From Chiridota heheva (Eukaryota > Echinodermata > Holothuroidea > Apodida > Chiridotidae), in contig JAIGNY010001857.1 of assembly GCA_020152595.1 (NCBI GenBank), positions 697,001 through 761,000 of the forward strand: a DNA stretch of 64,000 nt, in the 5' to 3' direction. The notes under the pieces are model-generated. The model was not told where the DNA came from and searched no databases. It saw only the letters and a list, made by a program, of their open reading frames with translations. Position numbers and translations under genes: made by a program. Each line of letters starts with the position of its first letter. Positions within the stretch are counted from its first letter, which is position 1. Of the stretch, positions 45,340-57,303 are shown piece after piece.

Positions 45340-48100
45340 CACGAGTTAGAACCTAAATATTATATTTTGGAAGGCTTATTTTGTACACACAATTCTTGGT
45401 TTACATTTTGAAATTTTATTTAAGTGTTACCGTATCACTTAACAATTTTCTAAAACTAGATTAATGGAAACCTTGAATTTTAGTATTGAATTTGTATTAA
45501 AATGTTAATGTGTATATATGATAGGCAATGCAAAATAGAGCCCATCAGAAATTATTTTCCCTTTAAAGTAGAAAGCACAAACTAAAAGTACTTGCCTGCC
45601 TTTTATTTATTGTCTTTCAGTTGCTATGGCTTTGTTTGAGACATTATTGTTTTGTGAGGCTTACTAACTGTTTTTAATTTTGCCATGAAGCTGCTATTTA
45701 CAAGTGCTAAAACTTTTACCTGCCTCTTTTATTTTAACAGCTTTACCATACCAGTAACTGTGTACATCTAGAGACATAACATTTAACACTTTTTGGATCC
45801 TTATCTTTTTACTTTTATATATCATATGTGTGCCAAAGATCAGGTTAGAGTTTTTCATTTGCCATATCTGATGCCAGTACAAATGCCTGCCTCAATGCCT
45901 TGAAAGTATAGTGTATTCATTTTCTTTGTTTAAAGAATGCATGTGTATGATAAGAATTTAGAAAGAATGAAGTTTTTTAGAACATTCATTATATTAATTT
46001 ATTATTTTTACAGGTACCAAAGTCTTTACTTGCTGTTTTCTTTATATCTAGAACAAGTTAACCATTCCAGCAAGCAGTAACTCACGTGCCAATAATGACT
46101 TGTATTCTTTCCACCAATCCCTTGAGCACTTTCAAGCTTGGTTAATAATAGTTTATGTACAGTATGATTTTTTTTCATGAATCCAACTCAAACATTTCTT
46201 CTTCCTCTTCTTTTTTTCACAGCTACATATGCATCAGTACAGTGATGGATGAATGCTAAATACTAAATGTTCTTTTGATTTTCAACCAAAAATCTATTAC
46301 GAACTCTTTTTAGCAGCCATTGGTAAGTATGTCAAAAGTGAAAATGTCATGACGCCTGTCATTTCATTAATCATTGCTGGGTTTTATTGAATACCACTCC
46401 CCCTTCCCCACCTCCCCCCTCTCTCTCTCTCTTTCTATATATTGTATCATCTGCTATTGTCTTTCATTGAGTGATCAGTTAGTAGCATTGAAGATAAGTG
46501 ATGTCTACTTTAAATCCTGAAAGTGAATTTACTGAAACCAGGGGCCGTCCAGGTAGTGCATTCACAAATGAGTGGCATGGGTCCTGCAAATGGCTATCTG
46601 GCTATGAGCATGGACAAATTTAACCAGTGCTGGAGAGCAGTAAGCCTAAAAGACTATCGTTTGCCATTCACATTCAGTTTGGATTAGCAATGCTGTCTTC
46701 ATTATTTATCATTGAATTGTGAATGATTGTAGAGAAGTTGTGAAAAGTAAAAATAAGTTTGTCCCTCTAAATGTAATTGGCTGGTAAAGAAATACATGTT
46801 ATTCAAGTGGTAAAGATGTTAAAATCAATGCCTTTCTTTCTTACTTGTACATTGAGAGGACATAATTGATTACTTTTCTAGAAGCAGGTTTTTAATTGTT
46901 AACAAAGAGCTGTAAATTCAGAATACAACTTTTAAATGTTCTTGTACCTGACCTGACCTGCCCATATACCTGTAATCGATTGGTTACAATAAAGTGAGTT
47001 GGTGTGTACAATAGCCACGTGAATGTTATTTTTAAAAGTTATTTTGTAATGCAGCTTAAATGAAATAAAGCTGTGTAAACCTGTGTAGTATGTTTGAAGT
47101 GTTAGTAGTGACTAACAGCATAATATTTGTGGTCTTCATGTTTGCACCGTTTAAACTGTACAGTTTATTATTTGCCATATGCTAGCCATGTACAGTTTTA
47201 CAACTATAAATGTATATATGAACAGTAAAGATTGAGAAAAGATGATGTGTCTATGTTTTCTAAGTACCATGATTTATCACTTGTGAGCTTCCAGTGCAAA
47301 GTAGTCACAGTATAAAGTTTTGCTTTGTGTGTGGTTGTCTGGTTTTCTATTTGTGTAAGGTGGAAAATCCATTATATTGTATGACATGACCTTCAGGCAT
47401 CCGGTTCATACACCGTGGTTTGAGTATAGGCAGGATTTAGGGTGAGCACCCCCATCCCCACTCTTTCTAAATGTATACTTTTGTATGGTAATATTTTGTA
47501 TATTAATGATATTTCCCCCACTTTCGGTAGGCTAATCACGCATATGGGTTAGAGATTAGGGATCCAGGAATAATATTGACAATTTCCATCGGGCGAACTT
47601 TGGTCACTATTGAAAATTACTGCTCAGGAAATTATTGGGGCCATGCCCTGCTCCAACCACGGCCCTCGGCCAGTATTGTGGGTCATGCCCTGCTCCAACC
47701 ACGGCCCTCGGCGTCGGGCCCCTGGTGAATAACATGCTTTAGTTGTGTCAAGTAAAGTACTAAATGTATGTTTCAACTGTTGTGTACTATGTAGGGTTTA
47801 TGAGTGAGTGAATTTCTATTTGTTTTCAAGATACAAGAATGACGTAGAATAATTCCATATAACTTTTAAAAGGCTTATCCTGCCCGGTCCGCCCTCAACT
47901 TAAAAAAGGTAGCTCCTGCCCTTTCCCGCCAAACTTACTACATGACAAGGGGGAAGAAGTGGTCCTTTCCCCGTGCCTGACATCCCTAGATATGTTTAGA
48001 TAGTCTTCGTGGTATTCTTGATAGAACTCTACCAAAAGTCAAAATTTAATCTTCGTTTTCGTGTCAAATTTCCATACAATAAGTTATATTAAATCCTCGT
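45340..48100. other. Interval with possible 3' UTR signals but no confirmed gene
   Basis: 'ttctttttttcacag' (to 46222) is a good-looking 3' splice site on plus, followed by a short frame ending in TGA at 46249-46251; polyadenylation-like AATAAA occurs near 46989 and 47064. This could be a last exon and 3' UTR, but no upstream exons were found, so it is not called as a gene. A 50-base duplication ('catgccctgctccaaccacg' twice) lies at 47642-47713. Confidence 0.3.
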
Positions 48101-48118
48101 TTCTTTCTTATACCCAAG

Positions 48119-48270
48119 GTCCGTATTGGCCAACAAGGAAGACGCACACGAGCTGGGACAGTCATGGAGGTTACTTTTCATCATGGTCAGATGGTGGGAT
48201 GTTGGTCGCCGTGAATTGGGATGATGAATCTGCCCATCCAGATATTGAAAGAATGACCAAAGTTGATTAA
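48119..48270 (+). CDS. Exon-like segment, unknown product, possible frameshift
   Basis: A pyrimidine-rich 3' splice-like site ends at 48118. Frame 1 then reads VRIGQQGRRTRAGTVMEVTF and HHG; one base later in phase, DGGMLVAVNWDDESAHPDIE and RMTKVD-stop (TAA at 48268-48270). The two halves read like one small beta-rich domain split by a single-base deletion near 48185. I do not recognise the family. It could be the last exon of a gene whose other exons I missed, or a pseudogene fragment. Confidence 0.3.
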
Positions 48271-48739
48271 GAAAAAGTCATCATTCACTGGATGAGAGCG
48301 TGCAACTTCTTGGTCAGGACAATATGGAGGCCTTGGAACATAGGCAGTGGCAGAAATACTACAATCTGATTAGAGTTACACATTCAGACATTAAAGGAAC
48401 AAAAAATTACCCCTGATGTGGGATTTCTCCTTAATACCAAAAACAGATTTTTAGCAAGAAGACTGCAATTGAACTAAAGGCAAAATATAAAATATCACGT
48501 TAAGTTATTTCTTCATTAATTTCACTTCTTTCGTATTCAACAAGTTTTTTGTTTGTAAATATCTTATACGTACATGCTCATATAATAGCAGTAAGACGTG
48601 GTACACATATGACATGGTCCATTCATGTGCCCTATAGTTGTGAGAGATACTGTTGTACCAGGGAGTTGGCATTAGACATATTTACCATTGCAAATCGAAA
48701 TATTTCACATTAAACCATCCAAATTTATAATTCATTTCT

Positions 48740-49705
48740 GCTCACAAGCAGACAAGACGGGATGTACTGGTACATCCCTTCACATGGATGTATTAATACA
48801 TCAATTTTAAATCGAAATATTTCACTTGAAAACATCCAAATTGATCAATTAATCTGCTCATCAGACGGGGTGTACCGGTACAGCCCTTCACATGGGATGT
48901 ATTGATACATCCATTGAATATCAAAATATTTCACTTGAAAACATTCAAATTGATACAGCATAGCTGCTCACCAGACGGGATGTACCGGTACATCCCTTCA
49001 AATCGGAATATTTCACTTGAAAACATTCAAATTGATACAGCATAGCTGCTCATCAGACGGGATGTACCGGTACATCCTTCAAATCGAAATATTTCACTTG
49101 AAAACATTCAAATTGATACAGCATAGCTGCTCACCAGACGGGATGTACCGGTACATCCCTTCAAATCGGAATATTTCACTTGAAAGCATTCAAATTGATG
49201 ACGTATATCTGCTCGTCAGACGGGATGTACCGATACATCCCTTCAAATCGAAATATTTCACTTGAAACCATCTAAATTCACAAAGCAATCTGCTGCAGAC
49301 GGGATGTACTGGTACATCCCTTCACAGTCGAATTATTTCACTTGAAAACATCCAAATTGATAACGTATATCCGCTCGTCAGACGGGATGTACCGGTACAT
49401 CCCTTCAAATCGAAATATTTCACTTGAAACCATCTAAATTTACAAAGCAATCTGCTCCAGACAGGATGTACTGGTACATCCCTTTACATGAGATAAATTG
49501 ATACATGCATTTTAAATCGAAATATGACAAAGCATATTTGACAACAAGACGGGATGTACCGGTACATCCCTTTGCCTGAGAGAAGAGGAAATGAGTTATC
49601 AACCAATAGCTTTGGGATCTAGCTGTAAGACACCGAGGAGATAAATAATAACAATTTCCAAGTTATGGACAAGATGGACGGATGTACTGGTACATCCCAG
49701 AATGA
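48740..49705 (+). repeat. ~82-bp minisatellite carrying a 20-bp palindrome, about 11 copies
   Basis: Each unit has the palindrome GGGATGTACCGGTACATCCC or a one- to three-base variant, near 48759, 48867, 48977, 49058, 49140, 49219, 49301, 49384, 49466, 49551 and 49681, joined by 'ttcaaatcgaaatatttcac', 'ttgaaaacattcaaattgat' and 'agctgctcatcagac'. Longer units include a second palindrome of the type 'ggatgtattgatacatcc'. Frames through the array are not genes. Confidence 0.95.
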
Positions 49706-50316
49706 AGAGAGCTCCTAAAATATAATTTGAAGTTTATCATAAGAAAAAACAACAAAGTTCCCCATCATGTCCAAAAATAGAAATTAAACCAGTTATAATA
49801 TTGAAACGTGCGGAATGACGTTATTGTACTGTTTAAATTATGTTTTACGGAAGAAACATACAATATTTTACATAAGAAGATTTTTGTACATTGGAAAATG
49901 TAAATTTGATTAACAAGGCGCACTTTTTGAAATTTGGTTAGGTAAATAATTCACTTGATCTTAAGTTTCGGAATTATCTATGTTAAAATTGAAGTTTGAG
50001 ATATATCCAAGATATTTTTTTAAATAATATTTTACTCATGTAAAAATGTGAATATTTTCAAAGAATAAAATGTGAACAGTGAAAACAACGAGTTTGTTTT
50101 AGAGTCAATTTTGCTTTTGTTTCGATTTATGAAAATTTTTATTGGTACTTCTTCATTTTATTCAAGATAAGTGATAAATTTGTTATTTACCAAGGACAAA
50201 TTTCCAATTTCATTATATTTTTGGTATAACTATCATTTTTCTCAGTTAAATAATGGTATTTCTCGTTTTCCTAATTTTTGAAAATGTTTCCTAAAGCCTT
50301 ATGTAATAAAGACTAA

Positions 50317-50850
50317 AGGCCAGTACTTGAGTACGCATCTGCAGTCTGGGACCCCCATCACCAGTGCGATGTGGATAAACTTGAATCTATTCAAAGGAGA
50401 GCAGCCAGGTTCTGTATGGCAGACTACTCTCATAAATCTAGTGTAAAAATCATGCTTCATAAATTAGATTGGCCCTTGCTTAAAACAAGAAGATACAACA
50501 CCCAGCTACATATGCTATATAAAATCAATAACAATCTTGTCGCCATCCATAAAGATAAACTTATCCCCACCGTTAGAACTAATACAAGAAATAATCATGA
50601 CTTTAATTTCCAGGTTCCCTATGCTAAAAAGAATGTATATAAACACTCTTTCTTCCCTCACACACTAAAGGATTGGAATGCTTTACCGTCAGACATTGTA
50701 CATGCACCAAGTCTCAACTGTTTCAAAGCTAAACTTACTAACACTTGTATTGCGAACTAGTTTTTTTGATAAATTTTTTCTTTTTTGGCGTTCATATCCT
50801 CTTGAAAGATTTTTGCCGATTTAACCGATTCAGATTCAGATTCAGACTGT
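50317..50850 (+). mobile_element. Non-LTR retrotransposon 3' fragment (CR1/jockey-like ORF2 end) with GATTCA tail
   Basis: The open frame from 50317 to a stop at 50758-50760 encodes RPVLEYASAVWDPHHQCDVD then KLESIQRRAARFCMADYS, MLHKLDWPLLKTRRY, HSFFPHTLKDWNALPSDIVH and APSLNCFKAKL, the complete C-terminal region downstream of the RT domain in this group. The frame has no stop or shift over about 148 codons, so it is younger than the other LINE fragments. The 3' UTR is about 70 bases and ends in (gattca)n at 50828-50848. 5'-truncated. Confidence 0.9.
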
Positions 50851-51215
50851 CTGGGTGACATGTATTAAAGCCGGTCTGGATGACATATATTGTTTTATTA
50901 AAAACTGTCTGGGTGACGTATACTGTATATATCTTAGGCTTTCTGGGTGACATATTGTTTTTATTACAGACTTGGTGACATATGTTGTATATATTAAAGC
51001 CTGTCTGGGTGACATAATTTTTTTTGTTAAAGAGTGTCTGGGTGACATATACTGTATATATCTAAGGCTTTTTGGGTGACATATTGTTTTTATTAAAGAC
51101 TGTCTAGGCGACATATATTGTATATATTAAAGCCTGTCTGGATGACATAGTTTTTTATTAAAGACTGTCTGGGTGACATATACTGTATTTATCTAAGGCT
51201 GTCTGGGTGATACAA
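50850..51215 (+). repeat. Degenerate tandem repeat 'ctgtctgggtgacatata', about 11 copies
   Basis: The phrase recurs every 25-45 bases with AT-rich spacers ('ttgtatatattaaagc', 'tactgtatatatctaaggct', 'ttgtttttattaaaga') that alternate, giving a longer period of about 155-160 bases. It starts immediately at the LINE tail. Confidence 0.9.
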
Positions 51216-52590
51216 GGAAGTTCCATTCATTTTTATTTTTATAGAAGAGTCAGATTTTTTATATTTATAACAAATGATATCAAAGAAACTTACAGTCTGA
51301 CAGTAATGCACACTTAATGTGGAGTCTTTGTTAACTTTTTGCCAGCTGTTTATATTTAAATTGTGTATTGATAGACTTGTATACGCACTACCCTTTATTC
51401 AGGTTAACTTGATAAAGATGTATTTTTATTGGTTGTTATTTTGTTGCATTTGAAGATAACAAGAGTTATTATTGTTTAATCTGTCTCCATTGTGTCTTAT
51501 TTATTGATTTTCTTAAATTGAAGTATTCCAAAGGTGGATGTAAGGATGGTCAATGGAGGTCATAAAGTCATTAAAAGTATTGGTTTGCTAATTTTACTTC
51601 TGTATTGTTTAAACCAATTTCCAATGCACCCATTGTGGTTAATCTCATCCTGAACTCACCTTTGAAGTATTTTAATTTTTTCTGTAGCTTATTTAGCATT
51701 GTGTATTTTCCAAATTGAGTGTTGGAACCAGGCTGCTTCCCACAACTGCACTGATAGAACCAGTGTAATGAGAATTAATATTATAATACATTGGTCATTT
51801 ATGTGGAATATTCAGTGTCCAAAATGGCAACCAGCACATGTGTGTTTAAAGTTTGAAATCGGCATGCAAACGTTTTGTGAACTACCGTTCACAGCGTAAC
51901 TGTCTAGTGTTGATTGTTTTTTGTGTCAAGGATTAAATTTTCTACAATTTTAGCTATGAAATTCTTTTGGTGATTTTGAAAAAGTCAAATTTGGCCTAAA
52001 TTTCGAGCATCAACCGATACGTTCGATCGGACTAGTGGTAGGTCTTGATCTTATTTTTTCAGTTGTATATCAGTATACATAAGAGTTAGGCTGTTCTGTG
52101 TTTGCTTTGATGATATTTCTCCATGAAGTTTCGATCATTTAAGTTTTTAGTTAATTTGACTTATAAATGGTGAAATTTTGCTCGATGTTGCGTCCTACAT
52201 TGCATTTGAATTTCGGGCCAAATTCAAAATTGTATGATGTCATCAATGTATAAAGTTTTTAGGTCAAACGAGGTCAGATTTCCGACTAATATGTATTTGT
52301 CATAAAAAGTTGCGTAACTGATTCTGACCTGATCAGACCTGCATGGTCCTGACAACTCTTCAATGTCACCCTTAAGTCCACAAGACGAAGTCCCACTACG
52401 CATATTTCTGTTTCCCATTTTCAAATTTAGGAACTGTTTTCAATGAAGGAAATTTAAATACACCATGCTTCAAAAGGGGTCCGCCGCAGGATCGAGGTCC
52501 ACCGACTGACCGAATGATGCATGCTTGTCATAATTCGGCGTCTTGCAAAATTTTAAAAGATTATTGTTTTCATGAAAATGTTCTTTTTGA
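51216..52590. other. Gene-free interval
   Basis: AT-rich; no exon, repeat array or mobile element that I could support. Confidence 0.4.
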
Positions 52591-52599
52591 AATTCTTGA

Positions 52600-54230
52600 T
52601 GTAAAAGTAGTTCATATGGGGTCCAGGGGACGAAGCCCCATACACAGGGGTGTAACTAAACTTCGAGATGGGTGTAAGACAAATTTGCCCGACAAATAAA
52701 AAACGGCACTACATTTACCCGTTTAAGGGCCCTGGCTACGTCCAGAAGCGAAGACTACCGAAAAAATTCTTGTTTTTGTTGCCCAAGAATGGCTCAGCTG
52801 AAAATAAACAAACTGACAAAAATTTAGTGATAAAAAGAAGACTATATTTCAAATTCTCTTGTTAATATTAATCGGTTATTACTTTTGAACAGGAGGAAGG
52901 GAAGTTTCCCCTAAAAATGCCTTTAACATGTTAAAATCAACACAAAGTTCCCAAATGTAAATGAAAAATCGTGGGGTCCTATGGCAAAGCAAGGGTGGGA
53001 GTCCAGGAGAGACCATTGGAAGAGGTCCAGGGCGAAGCTTCCGCGAGCTCTGAAGATTTCTTGTTCTTGATGCCCCAAAATGGCTGAAAATCAGCACAAC
53101 TGACAAAATCTAATCGATGAAAAGAAGACAATTTCTTATTATGTTAATAATAGGCTATAGATTACCATTTCTAAACATGCAATTGGGTAAAATTGTGAAG
53201 GCATTCATGGGTGAAGACTTAAAATCAATACAAAGTGTAAATACAAAATCGTGGAGTCCTGAGTCAAAACAAGGGTAGGGATCCAGGTGGGCCCCTTGGA
53301 CGGGGTCCGGCGGGCGAAGCCCCGGATGCTCTGATGATTTCTTGTCTTTGATACCTAAAATTTGGAAATTTAAGTGATGATAACACTATAAGAATATCTT
53401 AAATTGTCATGTTTAGATTTATTCAGATAAGCATTAAAATAGCGTTACCATTTCTAAACAGGCAGAGGAAATAGTTCTCCTGAAAACTGAGAAAATTCGG
53501 CAAAAATTGTTCAGGCGTTTATGATGAAGCGTGGTCTGAAAATTTCTTGTTTTGGATGCCCCGAAATAGTTAAAACTCCTAAAATCAACAGAAACTTCCA
53601 AAATGTAGATGTAAAATCGTGGGTCTTGGGGCGAAGCAAGGGTATGGGTTTCAGGGATTTAAGTCCCGCTTAAGGGTCCCTTGGAGGGGTCCAGGAAGCT
53701 CTAAAGATTTCTAGTCTTTGGTGCCCCAAAATGGCTCAAAATCAACACAAAACCGATAAAATTCGAAAAATTTAGGTGATAATTTTAGAATCTCATGCTC
53801 AAATTTACCAGTCAGGTAAGTATGATAAGATTACCGTTTTTCAGCAGGCAGAAGAGAAATTCCTTCTAAAAATTCGGGAAAAATTGATGGTTTGATCTGT
53901 TATTGATAAAAAGAAGAATATTTAAATCATAATGTTAAAATCTACTCAGATAACCTTTTTGGGTTACCATTTCTAAACACTGTCAGTCAGTGAGGAAGAG
54001 GATAAATTCCCCTGGAAATTGAAAAAAATCGACCAAAATTGTTGGGTTCGTGGCTTAAAATCAACACAAAAATCTAAAATGTAATCAGTGATAAAAAGAA
54101 GAACATTTGGGTTACCGACTGACCAATTCTAAAGAGGCAGACAGGCAGAGGACTTTTGAGAAAATTCGGTTCGTGGACTCAGCTCTGGTAGGCCCAGGGC
54201 CGGCGAAACTCAGGAAGATTTCTATCGATG
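52600..54230 (+). repeat. Degenerate ~300-bp repeat with 'gggtccaggggcgaagcc' core, 4-6 units
   Basis: Cores near 52618, 53020, 53285, 53660 and 54180 share a 'gggtccagg...gcgaagc..c' phrase, and intervening parts share 'gatttcttgtctttgatgcc', 'ccaaaatggctcaaaatca' and 'gataaaaagaagac'. Related cores appear at 39715 (inverted) and 40840. No coding potential seen. Confidence 0.65.
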
Positions 54231-54799
54231 TAATCATTTAAAAAAAAAAAATTAACACAAATATTAAGGCCTATTTGAAAACCATTGCTTTGATAATTAT
54301 TTAGGGGTTAATGCCCCCCCCCCTGGCCCCTCGGTATCCTGTATTCAAGTGACAATTACTGATGTTACTTATACAAAAAATACTGTATACAAATATTGCT
54401 ATAATGTTATGTTCAACAAGACAACGCAGAGAACAATAAACAAAAAGATGAAGGAAAAAATCGTTATCATTGCAGTCATTTGGTGACTTTCAAAAATACA
54501 CGTTAGCTTTATTTGGAAGGTCAGTGATCGATCTCGGCGTTCTCCGTTTACTCTAGTTCTATGGCTAGACAGTCCGGGAGCGGCCCAGAAAATAGGGTAC
54601 TATTAAATGCCCCAAGAATAGACGTGACGTCGTTCGTACATGCACTAAAGTTTATGGGTGTTTACATTTTTCACTCGGATTTCTCGAATTTCCATTAGCT
54701 ATACTGTGACATTTTGACTACTGGTAGGATATAAATATTAAACACTTTTGACTGCTGCCTTTTGAAATTCACCCTCGCCTTTTATTTATAAGAGATAAA

Positions 54800-57300
54800 A
54801 ACGAAAATTTTCCAACATAGTGCCAAATTTTACCAACATTTCTGATAACTTTACCAAAATTTGCAATAATTTTTCCAAAATTTCCAATAATTTTGCCAAA
54901 TTTTCCAACAAATTACCAAAATTTTCAATTATTTTACTAATAAGCCTATTTCAAATAATTTAACCAAAATTTCCAATAACCGTACCCCAAAATCCAATAA
55001 TTTTACCAAAATTTCCAATAATTTTACCAAAAATATCTTCATTTTTTCAATTTTATGTTAATACCTAAGAACAAATGTTACCTCCCAACTAAGAAAAAGC
55101 AAGCCCAAGAAGGTCAAATCTCACCAGGGGCACCCCCCCCCCTCTCCTCTCCTATGTTCCTACACCTCTCGATATAGCACATTTTTGATAATTATTGTTT
55201 GCGGCCCCTTTAGAACCAAAAAAAAAAAACGCCCATGGTGCCAGGCTTACTTTTCGGCAGTCTAGCGCTCCTTTAAGCATGGGCGGAGCCAAAGGGGTTT
55301 GGGAGGGGAGGGGGGAGGGAGGGCATGGCCCTGAGATTTTTCAGATGATACTTTTTTACCATGAAATAATTATAAGTCATCTGGTCACGGTTTCCGTAAA
55401 TTTTCTTCAATTTTTGGGAAATTTCATTCAATGTTTAAAAAGTTTCTATTTATCCTTAGCAAATTTTCTTCAATCTTGTGCAATTTTTGGAATATTTCCT
55501 TTATTTTGGGGCAATTTTTCTTCAATTATTGGTAAATTTTTGTCAATATTTGGTCAATTTTCTACAATGTTATGAAATTTTGCTTTATTTTGGGCAGCTT
55601 TCTTTAGATTTTAGGAAGATTTTCTTCAAATTTTATCAATTTTGGGAAATTTCAATCAATTTTTATTAAATAACTTTCAATCTTTGAGAAATTTTCTTCC
55701 TTCTCGTGTAACGTTTGGAAAAGTTCCTTCATTTTGGGACAGTTCTTCTTTTCTTCTTCGAATTTCGGAAAATTTTATATTTCTTCTTTGTGGAGCAATG
55801 CTCTTCAATTTTAGGTAAGTTTTCTTCAATTTTAGATAAGTTTCTTTCAACCAGTCAACAGTTTATTGTTTGGGATATATCTCTTTCTCGATTTACAAAA
55901 GAATTTCATAAATTGTCGGAAATTTTCTTCAATGTTTGGGAAATGTCTTTCAAGTTTGGGCGATTTCTTTCATTCTTGTGCAGTTTTCTCCAATATTCGG
56001 ACAATTCCTTCTTTTTTTTTGGGGGGGGGGATCAAGTTTTGGTAAACTTCCTTCAATGTTAGGAAAATTTCCTTCATTTTGGGCAGGTTTTTTACAATTT
56101 TTGGTAATTTTTTTTTTTTAATAACCTCGATTTCTGTGAAGTTTTTTAAGAAAATTTCTTGCAATGTTTGGAATTTTTTTTTCATTTTTAGGCAGTTTTT
56201 TTTCAATTTTAAGTAACTTTTCTTCAAATTTAAGTAAGTTTTCTTCACTCTTTCAATTTGGGGAAAATATTTTTAATTCTGGTGCCATCTTTTTCAATTT
56301 TCAGGAAAACTCCTTCATTTTTGGCGCAATTTTTCTTAGATTTTTTGTAAATTTTCTTCAATTATTAGGAAATGTTGCCACATTTTACCAAAATTTCCAA
56401 TAACTTTACCAAACTGCCAAAATTACCTTCAAGTTCAATTTTTTGCTAATAATTTCCTAATTTTTGGGAGGACCTGTCTCTCTGTTCCATTAATCGTGTC
56501 AGAACTGCTCATTAAACACCTTATCACATGGCATCATTCCTGGTTTGGTTTGTCTTGGACCCCATGAGCCGCGGAGTAGGGAGGCCGAGGGGCACCCCCC
56601 CCCCTCCTACCCCCACTTTTTCGCAAATCATAAGCTGATAAGAAGGATCAACTGCAATTTTGTAACAATTACTGTTGCAAAAGATATGAACAATGGATCA
56701 TGTCCACTAAAAACTGATATTTAGAAAAAGTCAAATAAAATACTCCATCTGATTAGGGCGTGATTATTTTTAAAAGAAGTGAAGGCCATAAAAACTGAAA
56801 ACATGAATGATGTTGGCAAAATATTTGGTTAACTTACTACGATACGTCGTTTTAAACAAAGACAACGTACAATGGCGTAGGAACCGGGCAAGCCAAGAGG
56901 CCAACCCCTGACCCCCCCCCACCCCCCCCTGACCCCCCCCCTCCCCTGACCCTCCCCTTCCCATCCCTCACCTCTCCTTCCATTTTAGTACCATTTTGGC
57001 CACAATAAATCAAGATCTAAATAATTGATTTTAAACAGTCAGATTCCATGGCATCTTTTCTTCCGCAAAGCCTTAATTTTCGAGAATTTTTGTAAAATTC
57101 CCTTTATCCTGGAATTTGCTTCAATTTTTGTAAAGTTTCTTTCAAGTTTTAAAAGCTTTTGTTCAATTTTTGGCAAATCTCCTTCAATTTTTGTAAAGAT
57201 TTCTTTAATTTTTGCGAAATTTGCTTCAATTGTCGTAAAATTTCCTTAATTTTTGGGAAATTTTCTTCAATTTTTGGGATATGTCAAATTTTATCAAAAT
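54800..57300. repeat. AT-rich degenerate ~25-30 bp repeat with strand switches
   Basis: Bases 54810-55060 and 56365-56440 carry 'ttaccaaaatttccaataat'; 55385-56365 and 57080-57290 carry its complement-like form 'tttcttcaatttttgggaaa'. Unit length varies and similarity is low. The phenylalanine-rich plus frames across 55195-56403 are repeat artefacts. Bases 56440-57020 interrupt the array with C-rich sequence. Confidence 0.75.
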
Positions 57301-57303
57301 TTC

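Noticed and set aside
49015-49300. CRISPR-like array because of regularly spaced palindromic repeats
   Set aside because: The host is a eukaryote; the 'spacers' are themselves repeated between units, so this is a minisatellite.
55195-56403. Phe/Leu-rich ORFs that look like membrane proteins
   Set aside because: The hydrophobicity comes from the T-rich degenerate repeat; similar frames occur throughout the array and stop at repeat irregularities.
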